A DNA stretch of 64,000 nt from Litsea cubeba. Taxonomy: Eukaryota > Streptophyta > Magnoliopsida > Laurales > Lauraceae. Below, piece by piece: positions 22,487 through 34,900 of this stretch. The translations under genes and the position numbers were made by a program. Under the pieces are notes generated by a model. That model was not told where the DNA came from. It ran no database searches and saw nothing but the letters and a program-made list of their open reading frames with translations. Every line of letters starts with the position of its first letter. The first letter of the stretch is position 1. The DNA lies in NCBI GenBank assembly GCA_012931725.1, contig CM022955.1, positions 15,115,116 through 15,179,115 on the forward strand, read 5' to 3'.

Positions 22487-23341
22487 GGGATGTGAAAATA
22501 AAAGCTTGTGAGGGAGAGAGAAGGGTATTTTGGGGACAATGGAATATGTAGAGAGAAATTTTGAAAAGAGGAGATGTAGAAAGAGAAGGGATGTGAAAGG
22601 TGAAACTTGGTATGTGCATTAGCAGCTCTCGTAATTATATTAAAATGCTGTTATTTTAAGGCATTCTTTTAACATACATTACAATATACCGCACTTGCCA
22701 AACAACTCAATTTGAAATGCTTTGAAATCGGCCAAACAACAAAAACATTTAAATATTTTAATGTTTACACTATCAGTGGCTTCTTCAGTTATCACCTCAG
22801 CCCACTAATCACCTCACCAAAACAACAAAAGTCAGGGTCTCGCCAGTAACTTGAACACCAATCTCACTAAGTTTCAAAACACTGAATCAAAAATATCACA
22901 TTACTGCTGTTGTCAGAAAAGAAATATTAGAAAATCTTTAGTTTGCCAAGAGTGAGCGAGCGAGAACAAAAAAGGATTATCATTTCTCATATATCCAGTC
23001 AACCAATAAACATTGCAAATGTTTCACAGTGCCACCACACACCACGCCCCACTTCACGAATCCAACCCATTCAACTAAACAACTCCCACTGCGAATTACC
23101 ATGCACGCAACTAAACAACTCCCACCAAAACACAATCACAAATCGAGTTGAACACCAGGAAGAAAGCGCAAAAGTACCAAAACTAATCCGAAGCTAACCA
23201 CACTTGAAATTCAAGTAGCAGTCAATTCATGAGGATGATTTGAAGTCGAGAGGTGTGTCATACCCAGCAGATTTTGAGAATACATGGGAGTCCCACAGAC
23301 AACTAAATATGAACCTCGTTTTGGTTGGGCAAACAATGGCA
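22197..23341. other. Intergenic with (TA)n and (GA)n microsatellites
   Basis: (TA)n occupies 22201-22218 and (GA)n 22449-22482, within a purine-rich tract at 22323-22600. The long minus-strand frames here are readings of that tract. 22620-23340 shows no feature. Confidence 0.6.
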
Positions 23342-23350
23342 TTATTTAAA

Positions 23351-24654
23351 GGGAAAATTTCAAAAGAGGGCCTAAATTTTTTTCAGATTTCAAAACAGGA
23401 TAAAATTAGATTGTGATTTCAAAATAGGCCTTAAGCTTTCCAAAATCATTTCAATTGAGGACATCCGGTGAATTATTCCCTATTTTTTTCAAAATCCCGA
23501 AAATGCCCTTTCCCCTGCTTCCCCCCTTCTCAACGGCCAGCCTGCACACTTCATTCCCCCTCAGCTCTTTCGGTCTTTCCCAGCCCACCTACCAGCTGCC
23601 GCCCATCCATCTCTTCCTTGCAGCCGGCCACTACATTCTTTCCTCAGGCCAGCGGCCAGCCCACTGATTTCTTCTCTCCATGCCAGCAGCTATCAGCTGC
23701 ATCTCTCCCCAGCAGTGGAGATATGATTCAAGAGAATCAAGACAGCTGGGAAATTGACCCCAAGAAATCAACAGAAAAAGGCTGCCATTATGTTACTGGA
23801 CTAAAAAGGAAATCCATTAGAATTGGAGATATGATTTAAGACAGCTGGGAAATTGACATCCAGATCGATGCATTATGGATCAAAATATTGTCACAACCGT
23901 GTTTATATGCAATTGCATACCCTGCTAGCCAATGTTCCCCAAGTTCATCATCGATGTAAACCAGACCTAAGACATGGCTGAAAGGGAATTTAAGCCCATC
24001 TGGCAGAAGCATTTGTAGTGATAAAGGGCAATCACTTTCACCTTCTGGAGAGGTCAAATTAAGTTGATTCCAATAGGTCAGAAACATTGGTAATTGGTAT
24101 CAAAGAAAAAAAGTTACCCCAGTCAAGAATTGTTTCTCAAGTCGCCAAATTGTAGGAGGTTTTAAAGAAATGTATTGGTGTTTGCAGGGCTAAGTATAGA
24201 GCACTCGAGGTTCTCTTTCATCACCAAGTGGGAAAATTGTTAGTGCAATCTGTACATGTTACTTCCCACCATGATGGCAGGCCAAAAAAGGAGGCCCTTC
24301 CTGTTTATAAAGACATCATTTCTTAAAACAGTAATAGGCCAGTGAGTTTATCTTTGACCCATTGTCGGCTGGAAGTTTTTATTCCTGTACACCGGAATTA
24401 TAGATGGGGTCTTGATCTTTTGCTGTCACTTTGCAGTGAATTTATCTGTGTAGGCTGGCCGTTGAGAAGGGGAGAAGAAGACAGCAGGGAAAAGGGCATT
24501 TTCGGGATTTTGAAAAAAAAAAAAGGGAATAATTCACCGAATGTCCTCAATTGAAATGGTTTTGAAAAACTTAAAGCCTGTTTTAAAATCACAATCTAAT
24601 TTTGTCCTATTTTGAAATCTGAAAAAAACTTAGGCCCTGTTTTGAAATTTTCCC
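23351..24654. mobile_element. MULE with about 205-bp terminal inverted repeats, 9-bp target duplication
   Basis: Starts GGGAAAATTTCAAAA and ends in its complement; flanked by TTATTTAAA at 23342-23350 and 24655-24663. The arms (23351-23555 and 24450-24654) are highly similar over their length, including TTTCAATTGAGGACAT and CAACGGCCAGCCT. No transposase is present. The centre carries a captured fragment (23836-24087) and a 30-40 bp internal duplication around GGAGATATGATT (23717 and 23827). The same terminus recurs at 42905 and 54603. Confidence 0.93.
23836..24087 (-). pseudogene. Captured gene fragment inside the MULE, unknown family
   Basis: The minus strand encodes 83 residues of good protein-like composition, including LLPDGLKFPFSHVLGLVYID and HWLAGYAIAYKHGCDNI. 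I do not recognise the family. The uninterrupted frame between the two inverted repeats marks this as a likely Pack-MULE payload; it has no promoter or splice partner of its own. Confidence 0.4.
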
Positions 24655-24809
24655 TTATTTAAAAGAGTTCAAAATAGCATAAATTGGTCATGCCATCAAC
24701 ACCGTTTAAATTGCATGAAAATTTTCACAGAAACTAGAAAAACTAGGTACAGTCAGGCTGTAACACAGGAAAAGTACATACAATAAAACATCAAATAACT
24801 CTTTCAACT

Positions 24810-24938
24810 GGGAATCACAGGGTGTAGTTGCGGATAGCACACCCGCCTCCCACAGCTCCCTCCAGGGTTTGATCACTAGAGTGGTAGCTTTCCTTTAGAG
24901 TTCCTGGCCACTAGGCCAACCAACCCAAAAAAAAAAAA
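24810..24938 (+). mobile_element. tRNA-derived SINE with 13-bp target duplication
   Basis: The body starts GGGAATCACAGGG, contains an A-box-like stretch (TAGTTGCGGATAGCACAC, about 24824-24841) and a B-box-like stretch (GGGTTTGATCAC, about 24873-24884), and ends in an A tail from 24927. AACTCTTTCAACT occurs at 24797-24809 and, overlapping the tail, at 24939-24951, a perfect duplication. These are the hallmarks of a Pol III-transcribed SINE mobilised by LINE enzymes. Length 129 bp. Confidence 0.85.
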
Positions 24939-25124
24939 AACTCTTTCAACTCCATGACAATGAAATACTAACATAAAAACAACTTACATTGCTGCACCAC
25001 CCTGGCTCCAGTCTTCATGCCTCTGTAAATGACTGACAATTGAAATAACAAGAATTAGTCGTGAAAGAAATATTAAAAGAAAAGGAAAATAAAATGCGAT
25101 GACAATATATTAGATTAGGCTGAG

Positions 25125-25602
25125 TAGGGCTGCACAACCGGAAATCAGGTCCGGTTTTTGGACCAGAATCCGGTCAAACCGGATTTCCGGTTGTGCCTAA
25201 AATGAAGAACCAATCCGGTCCAGTCCAAAACGGTCCGGTTGGACCACTTATAAGTGGTCCAGACCGGTTTTATTTATTTATTTACATTTTCAGCTCACAT
25301 CTTAAAATAAAAAATTAGTTGCAAATGTCTCAAAAAATTAAGCGCCATAAGTCAAAATACAAATGTCTCAAAACACATAGTTGTAGACTTTTAGTTTAGG
25401 GTAAAAGTGTTATGTTTGTATTAAAAAAATTTTAAAAAATATATTTATTATTTATATTAATAAATCAGGTCCAGTCCGGTCCCCAAAAGGCCTAGACCGG
25501 ATATAACCGGTTTTCCAAATCCGGTCCGATCCGGTCTGGACCAGATTTGTACCACTAAACCCACAAATCCAGTCCGGTCTGGTCCGGTTTTGTTCAGCCC
25601 TA
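25125..25602. mobile_element. hAT-type MITE, 8-bp target duplication
   Basis: Starts TAGGGCTGCACAACC and ends GTTCAGCCCTA; flanked by AGGCTGAG at 25117-25124 and 25603-25610. Subterminal zones are dense in CCGGTCC/GGACCGG repeats on both sides, like the GGAACC arrays of the element at 21600 but with a different core. 478 bp, non-coding. Confidence 0.92.
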
Positions 25603-25955
25603 AGGCTGAGATAGCAAATTCATAATGTTATAAACAAAGACAAACTAGCACGCAGCTTGCATAGCTCCAAAAGAAAGGAAAGGCCTAGTTTGTGCATTTT
25701 GAAAATAGGCGGCTAATTGAAACCTTCACATGATCAATTGATCACATTAATTTAAAGGCCAAATGTACTCTACTTTTTTCCAAAAGAAAAAGGATATCTG
25801 GATGATATTATTTCCACAGATCATTTCATGTCCCCCTTACATCTTCCCCTCATGCCGATTTCTATGTACTAAATAAAGATGAGGTGCACTCGATCACAAA
25901 GTACATTAGTGCAATGTGAGCACCCATGCCTTTCTGTTGGTGAAAATGACACAAG

Positions 25956-26285
25956 GGGCCTGTTTGTTTGCATTATAATACATAGCAATTGAATACATAT
26001 AATTCACACCAAAAATGATTATCAAATATGAATTTTAAAAATGAGCATCAACTAACCATTCTTTTTTAGGGAAATAGAATACAAAAAAAGATAGGAAATG
26101 AAGTACTAGGGTGATGGCTGGTAGTTTATTTCCCATCTTCTACTGATTCTGTTTTCCTAGAAGGAAAGGTTATTTGATCCTCATTTTTTTAAAATGCACC
26201 TTTGATCTTCATTTTTAACAAGTAATAGTATGAATTCTAGACATTCAATTGCTGCTATGTATTTTAATGCAAACAAAACAGGCCC
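25956..26285. mobile_element. MITE with about 45-bp terminal inverted repeats
   Basis: Left end GGGCCTGTTTGTTTGCATTA, then AATACATAGCAATTGAAT; the right end (ATTCAATTGCTGCTATGTAT then GCAAACAAAACAGGCCC) is its complement with a short insertion. No target duplication is clear, so the superfamily is undecided. Confidence 0.7.
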
Positions 26286-26846
26286 TAATAATAAAAGAGA
26301 AATGGTTTATCAGGCTTGAAGCAGTCTGAGTAGTGGGGGCCACCTCTAATCAAGACAATCACCATAGGGCTGGGGATTGTCTCCCTTTGATCAGCTTGTG
26401 TGCAAAAAATGGTAATATCCAATCAAGAGTGCTACTGTTTTAAGGGCTTCAATGTTGTCCAAATCTGAGCAATTAGAAAGTCTCTAAGCACCAAAATTTG
26501 CAAGCACGGCCAATTGAAGGACCTACACAACTCCGTGTGTCAATTTGAATACAGTGTAAGGACCTACACAAATCCAAGTGCCAAATTTGAATAAGTGCTA
26601 ACTATCACGAAAGGGTGTCAGCCATGGTGAACCCCAAGGGCATGAGGACACTAGAGCACTCATTGACATCCCTGAAAAAATTTTCAGTTTTTCCTAATCA
26701 GCTAACATTTATTTCATTGACAATAGAACCAAAAAATAATAATTTAAAACAAAAACTCAGTAAGAAATTAAGAAAAATCAAATCCAACTATAGTTGTCAA
26801 ACTCACCATGTCTAAAAACTAGTCACAAATAAAACACCCATCATTA
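26286..26846. other. 3' flank of the SRm300-like gene
   Basis: Downstream of the minus-strand stop codon. AATAAA on the minus strand at about 26708-26713 could be the polyadenylation signal, about 135 bases past the stop. Nothing else recognised. Confidence 0.35.
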
Positions 26847-28908
26847 TCAGCCCCTCCTGGATCGATCAGCATCACTTCGGTGACTCTCTGACCTGCTCTG
26901 CCTTGAATATGAATCATCATATCTGCTCCTCTTAGAATCTCTCTCCATCTCAGTTCCACGGCTTCTGCCTCCAATGTCATCATCATATCTGCTCCTCTTA
27001 GAATCTTTCTCCATCTCAGTTCCACGGCTTCTGCCTCCAATGTCATCATCATATCTGCTCCTCTTAGAATCTCTCTCCATCTCAGTTCCACGGCTTCTGC
27101 CCCCAATGTCGTCATCATATCTGGTCCTCTTAGAATCTTTCTCCATCTCAGTTCCACGGCTTCTCTTAGAATCTTTCTCCATCTCAGTTCCACGGCTTCT
27201 GCCTCTAATGTCGTCATCATATCTGCTCCTCTTAGAATCTTTCTCCATCTCAGTTCCACGGCTTCTGCCTCCAATGTCATCATCATACCTAAATTGAGTG
27301 GACAGTTTTTCCCCTGATTTTTTAAAGCTCGAGTACTCATCATTCCTTCGATCATCATTGTTTCTATAGTCTCTGATGCTTGGATAGATTACATTTCTGT
27401 TCTCTCTATGCTTCCTCTCTCTCTCCCCCACATCACTGTCTCTTGATCTTGACTCTAGTAGATCTCTGCGGTCACCATCTTCAAGCTTACCCTTTCCTTT
27501 TGTTTCTTGGTTTCCAAAAACTTCATCCCTCAAATCTCTCCGTGAATCAGCATGGTTTCTTTTCTCGTCCCCCCTATTACCATCATCATATCGAACACCA
27601 CCTCTTACCTTCCCTATATCATCTCTTCCTGTAGTCAAACCATGTTGGTTCTTAGCACCCCTGTAATTTTCATTGTCACCTTTATCACTTTTCCTTTTTT
27701 CATTACCAACTATTTTCCCAGCACTTTTCTCATTACTGTAATCACTGCAGCTGCCAGAGTCAGAATCACTGCTGCTACTAGAATCAGAATCACTGCTGTA
27801 AACCGAAGCATCTGTGCTACTTACAGTGCCATCAGTTGACAATTCCCTCTCCCTTCTAGTTTTCTGACGTTTCGGCATGTGTTTCTTGGTATTCATCCTC
27901 CCAGCACTTGAGTCATTCTCTTGAGTATCATGCTGCCTTTTTTCACCCCTACTCATCTCCATCTGGGCTTTAGCACGATTCCTTCTATCAGGACTCAGTT
28001 CATTATTTGCACTGCATTTTCTGCCACTTCTCTCATTCATGCTGCCATCAGCATCAGAATTGTCACTATCATGTCTTCTTGACCGTTTCCCATGTTTCAC
28101 CACTTGCTTTCTTCTGTTTTTCATCCCAATATCTGAATCTGATTCATCCTCGGAATCATGCCTTCTTCTTTTGTTCCTGTGCTTTTCCGCTTGCCCCTTG
28201 CTTAGAGTTTCTTTATCTGAACCTGAATCATGCTTATGACTAGTTTTTGCATACTTTCCCCGTTCCTTGAGTTCTAGGCCATCACTGTCAGCATCAGAAG
28301 AATCACTTTCATGCTTCTTACTCCTCTTGTACTTAACAAAATGCATTTTGCTCTTCTTGCTTCCACTAATATCAGAATCTTCAGAATCATGCCTCTTGGT
28401 GTCTTTCCCATATTTTTCTTTTGCCATTTTCCTATGATAATTGCCACTATCGGTATCAGAATCATCATCATCATCATCATCATCATACCTTTTCTTTCTG
28501 CTATTCTGAGGCTTCAAGCCATCATTTTCATCTTTCCTGCCATTGTTCCTTTTTTCACGCCTGTTTACTTCCTTCGTATCCTCTCTTTCAGTTTTTTCCT
28601 TCATATCATCTTTTTCAGTTTTCAGGACCCTCTCCATCCTTTCTTCTTTACTGCTCTTCTCTTGGCCTTGATCAGCACCTTGAAGTTCATTTTTCCCCTG
28701 TTCTGCAGGGATTGCAACAGTTTTCTGATTTTCTCCAAGTTGCTCATCATCACTATGTTCAGTTCCCGAGTCTATTGTGTCATCCTGCTTCTGGTCTTTA
28801 GGCTCCTGCTCAAGGGTTTCATCTCTTGCTATACCAAGAGCAGCTCTTAAAGTCTCCAACTGCCTCTCCTTCCTAGCAGCAATTTGGTGGGTATGTGTGT
28901 CAGAAACC
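26847..28908 (-). CDS. Last exon of the SRm300-like gene: charged RS tail
   Basis: Opens VSDTHTHQIAARKERQLETL, continuing the conserved region after the Cwf21 domain, then becomes a low-complexity tail rich in Lys, Arg, Ser, Asp and Glu. Several units contain KHDSxSSDxDSDG-like acidic serine motifs, suitable for CK2/SR kinases. A run of eight Asp comes from an (ATC)n microsatellite at about 28463-28486. The final third carries a 22-residue tandem repeat. An open frame continues upstream to 28994 but lies in the intron. Confidence 0.92.
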
Positions 28909-31900
28909 CTGACCAAACCATCCAAAATAATTGTGAGATGCTTGGAACATAAATAGCATGGAGAAAACAAGAGAAATTGAACCATCAGTTGCATATTTCA
29001 AAATTCTACAGAAATGCGGAAAGGAATCTTGTTTTAATACTATTGGCCAAAACGATCAGAAGTTCAGAACAATGTTCCATCGGTTTGCATACACCATTTA
29101 ACTCTAATCCAAACACAGCCAAATAACATTAACATAAACCAAAAACATGAAACACATATGCCAGCAATTATTATCTGGTAAGTACCACACAATTCATTGC
29201 TTAAAGAACGTAAAAAAAGGCACACATATAAACAAGACAGTAATAATAGCCTATACTATGTCACAGGAAGTCATGATGCTTCTATTTTTTAGCTTGCTAA
29301 ACTATCCACAATCACATATGCTTCTCTTCGAATGCAAGATGAAGACTACATTTGAGAAACTCATGATAGGGATAGGATAAATTATGTAAGAAGTGGTAAA
29401 ACCCAAAAAACAAGCAATCTATTAGAAACAGAATAAACTCACATATCCAACTTGATCTTGGCCAAACTCGGATTATGTAAGGGCTACCCATCAATATTTT
29501 TCCTTCGAAGCAGTATCGCAATTTTTGGAAAATGAATAAGTTAAAGTGTGAAGTATGAGCAAGAAATAGCCCATCAAACTGATGGCTAGTCCAGAACCAA
29601 AGCAGCAAAAGGTTGGATAGATATGCCTCCTCCATGGATGAGCCATCAATAATGAAATTCTACATAGGAGGAAGCAACTTTTGATGGAGTTGAAAGGAGT
29701 AAACTCCTCAGCAAAACTAGCACCCAACAATTCATGATATTCGCAAATTATACTCTCCACATTTCCTTATTTCCTATCACCCATTTTATACGCTATTTGC
29801 AACAAACAATTAAGGATGCCAAGGTCATTTCTCGATTGTTGAAGGTAAAACAATTGGGTTTTCAACAAGAAGGTTGAGGACAATTATTTAGAAGTCATGA
29901 ATACTAGCTTCTAAAGATTTATAAAATGAATTTAGAAATTTAAAAACACAAAAATTGTATAATTCTAATGAGTAAGGAAATTAATGCAAAAAAAAAAAAA
30001 AAAGGCGGTGGAAGGTCAAACAAATACAACCATGATAGCCTAATGTAGAGTTATTTAAAAATGAAAACCCCGACATTGTATACATATGCCTTCAAAGAGA
30101 TACTTGATGATATGATGGCCTCCGAACTAACCTCATGTTATCCAAAGTTGGCCAACCCAATGTACTAGACAATTTTACCCATTGAGTTCATATTAGGATG
30201 AAGCAACCATACATGAGATCGCTTACATCTTGAGCTCAGATTTTAATCTCAACAAATGCAAAATTTTGATCAAAATAAACCCATCATATACAACCCTTGA
30301 ATGAAATCCAGTAATGCCAAGTTTATTAACACCATGAAAAAGTGAAATTAGTTGCAGTTATTCTTCCACCATTTCAGCACACATTTCCATTATTCCATCT
30401 AATGGGAGTCGGACAAATAAATTCATTCTTATCTTTCCACATTCTAAAAATCATCTGACAAACAAATCTGTCTCAAAAATTGAGACCAATCTTAAGCCTC
30501 AATTGTATCCCTATTTAGAATGACGGAAACCAAAGTGACATGATTTTAAACAGAAATTTAACTAATACATTACATGTATCCATTGTCTTCAGATAGATAA
30601 TGGCACAAAAGTCCAAACACAACTTTTTGTCCTTATGTCAGGATAACAAGGTTTTGAATCCCAAGAAGAGCTATGAAGATTTGTTTGAGTTAACAAATTA
30701 CCAAAGTGAAATTAGCATACTGGACAGTTAATAGAATGAATTTAAAGGGTACGATCCAGATAGTTTAGGTAATTGGCATGTTTCAATGTTAGGATGAGAA
30801 AGAAGTAACCCAACTGATGCAAAAAGAGAACTTTCAGATTTGTAAATCAATGGAGCAGGAGCAACAAGAGTAAACCAAGGCACACGACATGGATGTTGTC
30901 TGCAGTTTGTACAGCGGATGTCAGTCGCTGTATGGTAAGGGGGAGAAGGATTTTGAAGAAACACACCCTGTTTCACCCATATTTATCTAGATTTATACAC
31001 ATTCTTTTTCAGATTTTTCAGCAGCGTACTTTGTGACTTAGATCATTCAAGTTATTGAAAATGTAAAAAAAAATTGGGTGATGTCTGCAGGCTGCAGCTT
31101 GTATTCAATCTACTTGGCTCTGAGAAGATCTGTCACTTATAAGTGGGAGAACAATATCCCTCCCAAGATTTAAGAGCATGGTGGAACAATTTCATAGACA
31201 GTGAAGGCATAGTGAAGGATTTTTATCCCCATGCTGACATCCAATGGTGCTTTGGTAGCATTCTTGAAAATCATGGTTGCTGAATGCTGGAGGAGATTTG
31301 AGGTGTTGTGCAATTTATTTGATATCTGGATCTGAAATTGTTGACTCAATTCCTTCTAGCTAACAGATTGTGACTTATGGTTGCTCATATACTTCAAAAT
31401 GGGCAACTCATCACAACATACCAAATTCAAATACTTTACTTTTTTTGGGGGGTAATATCTGTGTCCCTGCCGTATCAATGGCACGTTCCTACCATATTCA
31501 TCCCACATCTATGGCAGTCGATCTTTATTTGTTCTAGTATAGAAATTGAACCAACTTATCTGAGTTCTGTTGATAAGTAGTAAGGGATAAATCCTCATCA
31601 TCTATGGTTCAGGGGGTAATCAAGTGGAGAGAGTGCCAAATGTTAGTACAAAGATCCAAGCCTTCACACCATTACTCATAAATTAAAAGCAGCAAACTAT
31701 CTTGGTCAAGGGATGTTGAAATGTTTCTTGCAGGGAAACAAAAGACTGCTATTTGGATGGAAGGATCAAAGAGCCAAGTGTTGATGACCCAAAACATGCG
31801 GATAGATTCACCAATTATGTCCTGGTTATTTGCTTCCTACTGCGAAAGCCAGATGGTATGCTTCACGTGACTTCTATTGTGAAAAAACAAATATATGGCC

Positions 31901-34900
31901 AATATTATATTAGGATATTAGGAGTCTTAGGCAAGGTGACATATCATTTTCTAACATCATTTTCAGAGTACTCCACTAAGTAATTGACTTAGAGATGTTG
32001 AAGAAAAAAAAAAAAAAAAAGGTAGATATAAGCACCTGCTAGTTGTGATGGTCTAAGCATACATTTGAGCTCCTTGCTGGGCTACAATAGAAATTTGAAC
32101 CCATTTGGGCCTAAATTCTTGGATTATCCACTCCTCCATCACTTAACATTAATACTCTTCTAGTCATCTTCTTCTCCATGAGCAGACATATTGTGATGGT
32201 TTATTCACTCAAAGAGCATCCAACCCTAAAATTATAAATTCCAAATGGACTGCTAGTGCCATAGTGGGCATGGTGGAGGTGGCTGTGGTGATTACGGTTG
32301 TGCTTGCGGTCTTGGCGTGCGCGTGGCTGTGGTGATTATCGTCATGATCACAACCATGGCGGTGACAGATACTGTGCTCACCGTGGTAAGAAAAACATGG
32401 TTGATACATGCTGGAATTTACATCGCAGGCATCCTTGTAGTTTTATTTTTGCTTCTATGGATGCTAGAAATCAACAAACAGTTGGTGCTTCATCCTCTAC
32501 TTACCTCAATCCACCTTACAGATGATTTGTTGTTCTTGTTGCTGTTGTTTTGAATGGTGCCTACAGATGATATAGTTCAAATCTCAATATTTAAATATGA
32601 TGTACTTTTCTATTGCAGATGTCTCTTCTTAACTCTTAAAAAGCCTCTTCTTTTACTACTTCCTCTACTTCTTATATTCGGTCACGTAACACCTCATCTG
32701 CACTGAATGCCTCACCTGATTTCAGCCACTAGGTCATTCGATCTGGCCCAAAAATCTTATCAGAAGTACCTCTTTTTCTTTCTCCACGTTTTATTCCCCG
32801 AATGGTAAGTCCTTTACCTTCTTCACCATTGTACATAATTTTGATTTAGGTCAAGTGAAATTAGCTAATGGTACCTTCACACTTACGGGTGGAAAGAATT
32901 ACGTCTTCACCCTCTCTCATCGTCTCAAGTGCTGCTAGCTTCCGATGGCAGCACAAACTAAATTTATATTCATCAGAGAGACAGAGACACTACCACGAAT
33001 CTAGACTGCAATCTACCCATTGTGTGTTTCAAGATATATTAGATGAAGAAGCACATTGGCGGTGGCCGTGAGGAGAATGGATTACATATTCACCACTCCA
33101 AACCTCGAGTGTTGTTAGTAGTGGTGGTTGTAAGTGAACAAAGAAGAGCCTGATAACTGGCATTATCAAGCAAGCCACTCTTCCATTCAAGTCATAAAAT
33201 TTTGTTTACCATCACCATTTAAGTCGAATGATGTTTTGAAATTCTGTGTACCTGCGTCTTTTATAACTATCATAGACATGCATATTCTCCAACGGGTAGA
33301 ATGTATTATCCAGAAATTCTGTGTACTTGTGTCTTTTATAAATATCATAGACATGCATATTCTCCAACGGGTAGAATGTATTATCCAGATGGCAAGAATA
33401 CTTGGTATAAGGTTTGATTGATTGTCATGTTTTTTAAGTTGGACTACTGGACAGATTGATACTTTTAAACTGGAAGACCCAGGGATCGATCCCTGGGCAT
33501 ATGTGATACAAAGGTGCCAAGTGCAAACACCAGTCGACCATGAGTGTGTTGGTGATCATCAATGCTTTTACTCACATTTATGGTGGAAACTATTCAGAGA
33601 CTTATGCACCCACAGGAAAATGAATTTAGATCGTGTATCATTTCCATTGCATCTAATCTGAATTGGCCTCTTCATCCATTTCAAGGGAAAAAAGGCCCCT
33701 TTAATCTTTACAAACTTGACATGAAGAATGCATTTCTTCATGGTGATTGTCATGACCAAGTTTATTTGTTAACCTCTCCTAGCTTTGCTCCTAACAGGAA
33801 GAAGAAAGGCATGCGACTTCAAGAAAGCAATCTGCAGGTTAAGCCAATCATCAAGGTATATGGTTTGAGAAATTCAATGGAGCACCCATTAGTTTTGGTT
33901 TGCAAGATGTGGTTCAAAGAAGTCGGTGTTTGTTAAAAGGGCCTCAGCTTGTATATTGATATTATTTCGACCTGGAATGACAATGCTACTAAATTATAAA
34001 CAAATTGTAATTGAACAATATGTTTGACAATAAAGGACATAGGTTTGTTAAAAATACTTCCTCAGGGTTGAAGGTTCCCCGCAACAACATAGAATCAGTC
34101 CCAGTGGAAGCATACTCTTGACCTTTTGAAGACTACCAGTAAACTTGGTGCAGGCCAGACCTAAGATGGGCCAGCCCATTGGGCCTGTGGGCTGGAATCT
34201 TTCTTTCTAATGGGTCTCCTGCCAAAACTATTGGGCCTGTGGGCTGGGCGACCTTGGGTCTGGCCTGCATCACCACTCAAACTGAATAAGAAATTAATCA
34301 CGGTTAATGGTGAGCTTTTGAAGAATCCATGGATGAATTAGGTGATTGTAAATAAGCTTTTTTATTTAACCATTACTCATCCTAGTTTATCTCTAGTAGT
34401 TAATATTGTTAATACCTGCCTGCTCCATGAACTGCTCATGCTCTTAGGTGCAGGTTGAGTTTTATTTTTTTTTTTTGAGTATTTGCATGTTGAGGTATTG
34501 CACTTTCTTTATTTTATTATTATTTTTTAATAGAACATTCGGTTGCGGCAAGGTCTAAAACAGAGGTAGAGTACTGGTCCACAAACACCACTACATGAGA
34601 GGCCTGATCAGTTACTTATGTTCCCCATGAAGATTCCTATTCTAATGTATTATGATTTGTGACAAATAGGTAGCCATGCTTCTAGTCCAGTATATCATGA
34701 AAGGACTGGACATAAGGAGACATATTGGCATATAATTCATGAAAAGATTCAAAAATACACAAAGACTAAGGAGCAACTCACAGATGTCTTTGAAGAGGCT
34801 TGCGACAAAATCTCACGCTAGAACATGGCAAATTGGGCATGATAAATATACATGCCTTTAAGTGTTGGGGAGAATGCATATTGGTGGTAACAAGGAGTAT

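Larger units (their letters stand above)
31685..34870 (+). pseudogene. Degenerate Ty1/Copia retrotransposon in the intron, antisense to the gene
   Basis: Pieces appear in the correct order but in shifting frames: gag-like KLSWSRDVEMFLAGKQKTA (about 31690-31750) and DDPKHADRF; a zinc-knuckle-like YCAHRGKKNMVDTCWNLH (about 32368-32425); a pre-integrase stretch ending ITSSPSLIVSSAASFRWQ (about 32895-32950); reverse transcriptase YKLDMKNAFLHGDCHDQVYL (about 33708-33770); and RNase H/C-terminal IHEKIQKYTKTKEQLTDVF (about 34735-34795) then KLGMINIHA. Frameshifts, deletions (most integrase and half of RT) and stops make it dead. No LTR pair was found. Confidence 0.85.

Noticed and set aside
22248..22619. 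123-codon minus frame with Ser/Leu repeats
   Set aside because: Reading of the (GA)n-rich tract.
26974..28850. Several + strand frames of 66-179 codons
   Set aside because: They are antisense shadows of the RS-coding exon, whose biased codons keep the opposite strand open.
28909..28994. Upstream extension of the RS exon to an ATG at 28994
   Set aside because: The splice acceptor TTTGGTCAG at 28909-28911 joins in frame to the Cwf21 exon, and the extension reads as hydrophobic intron sequence.
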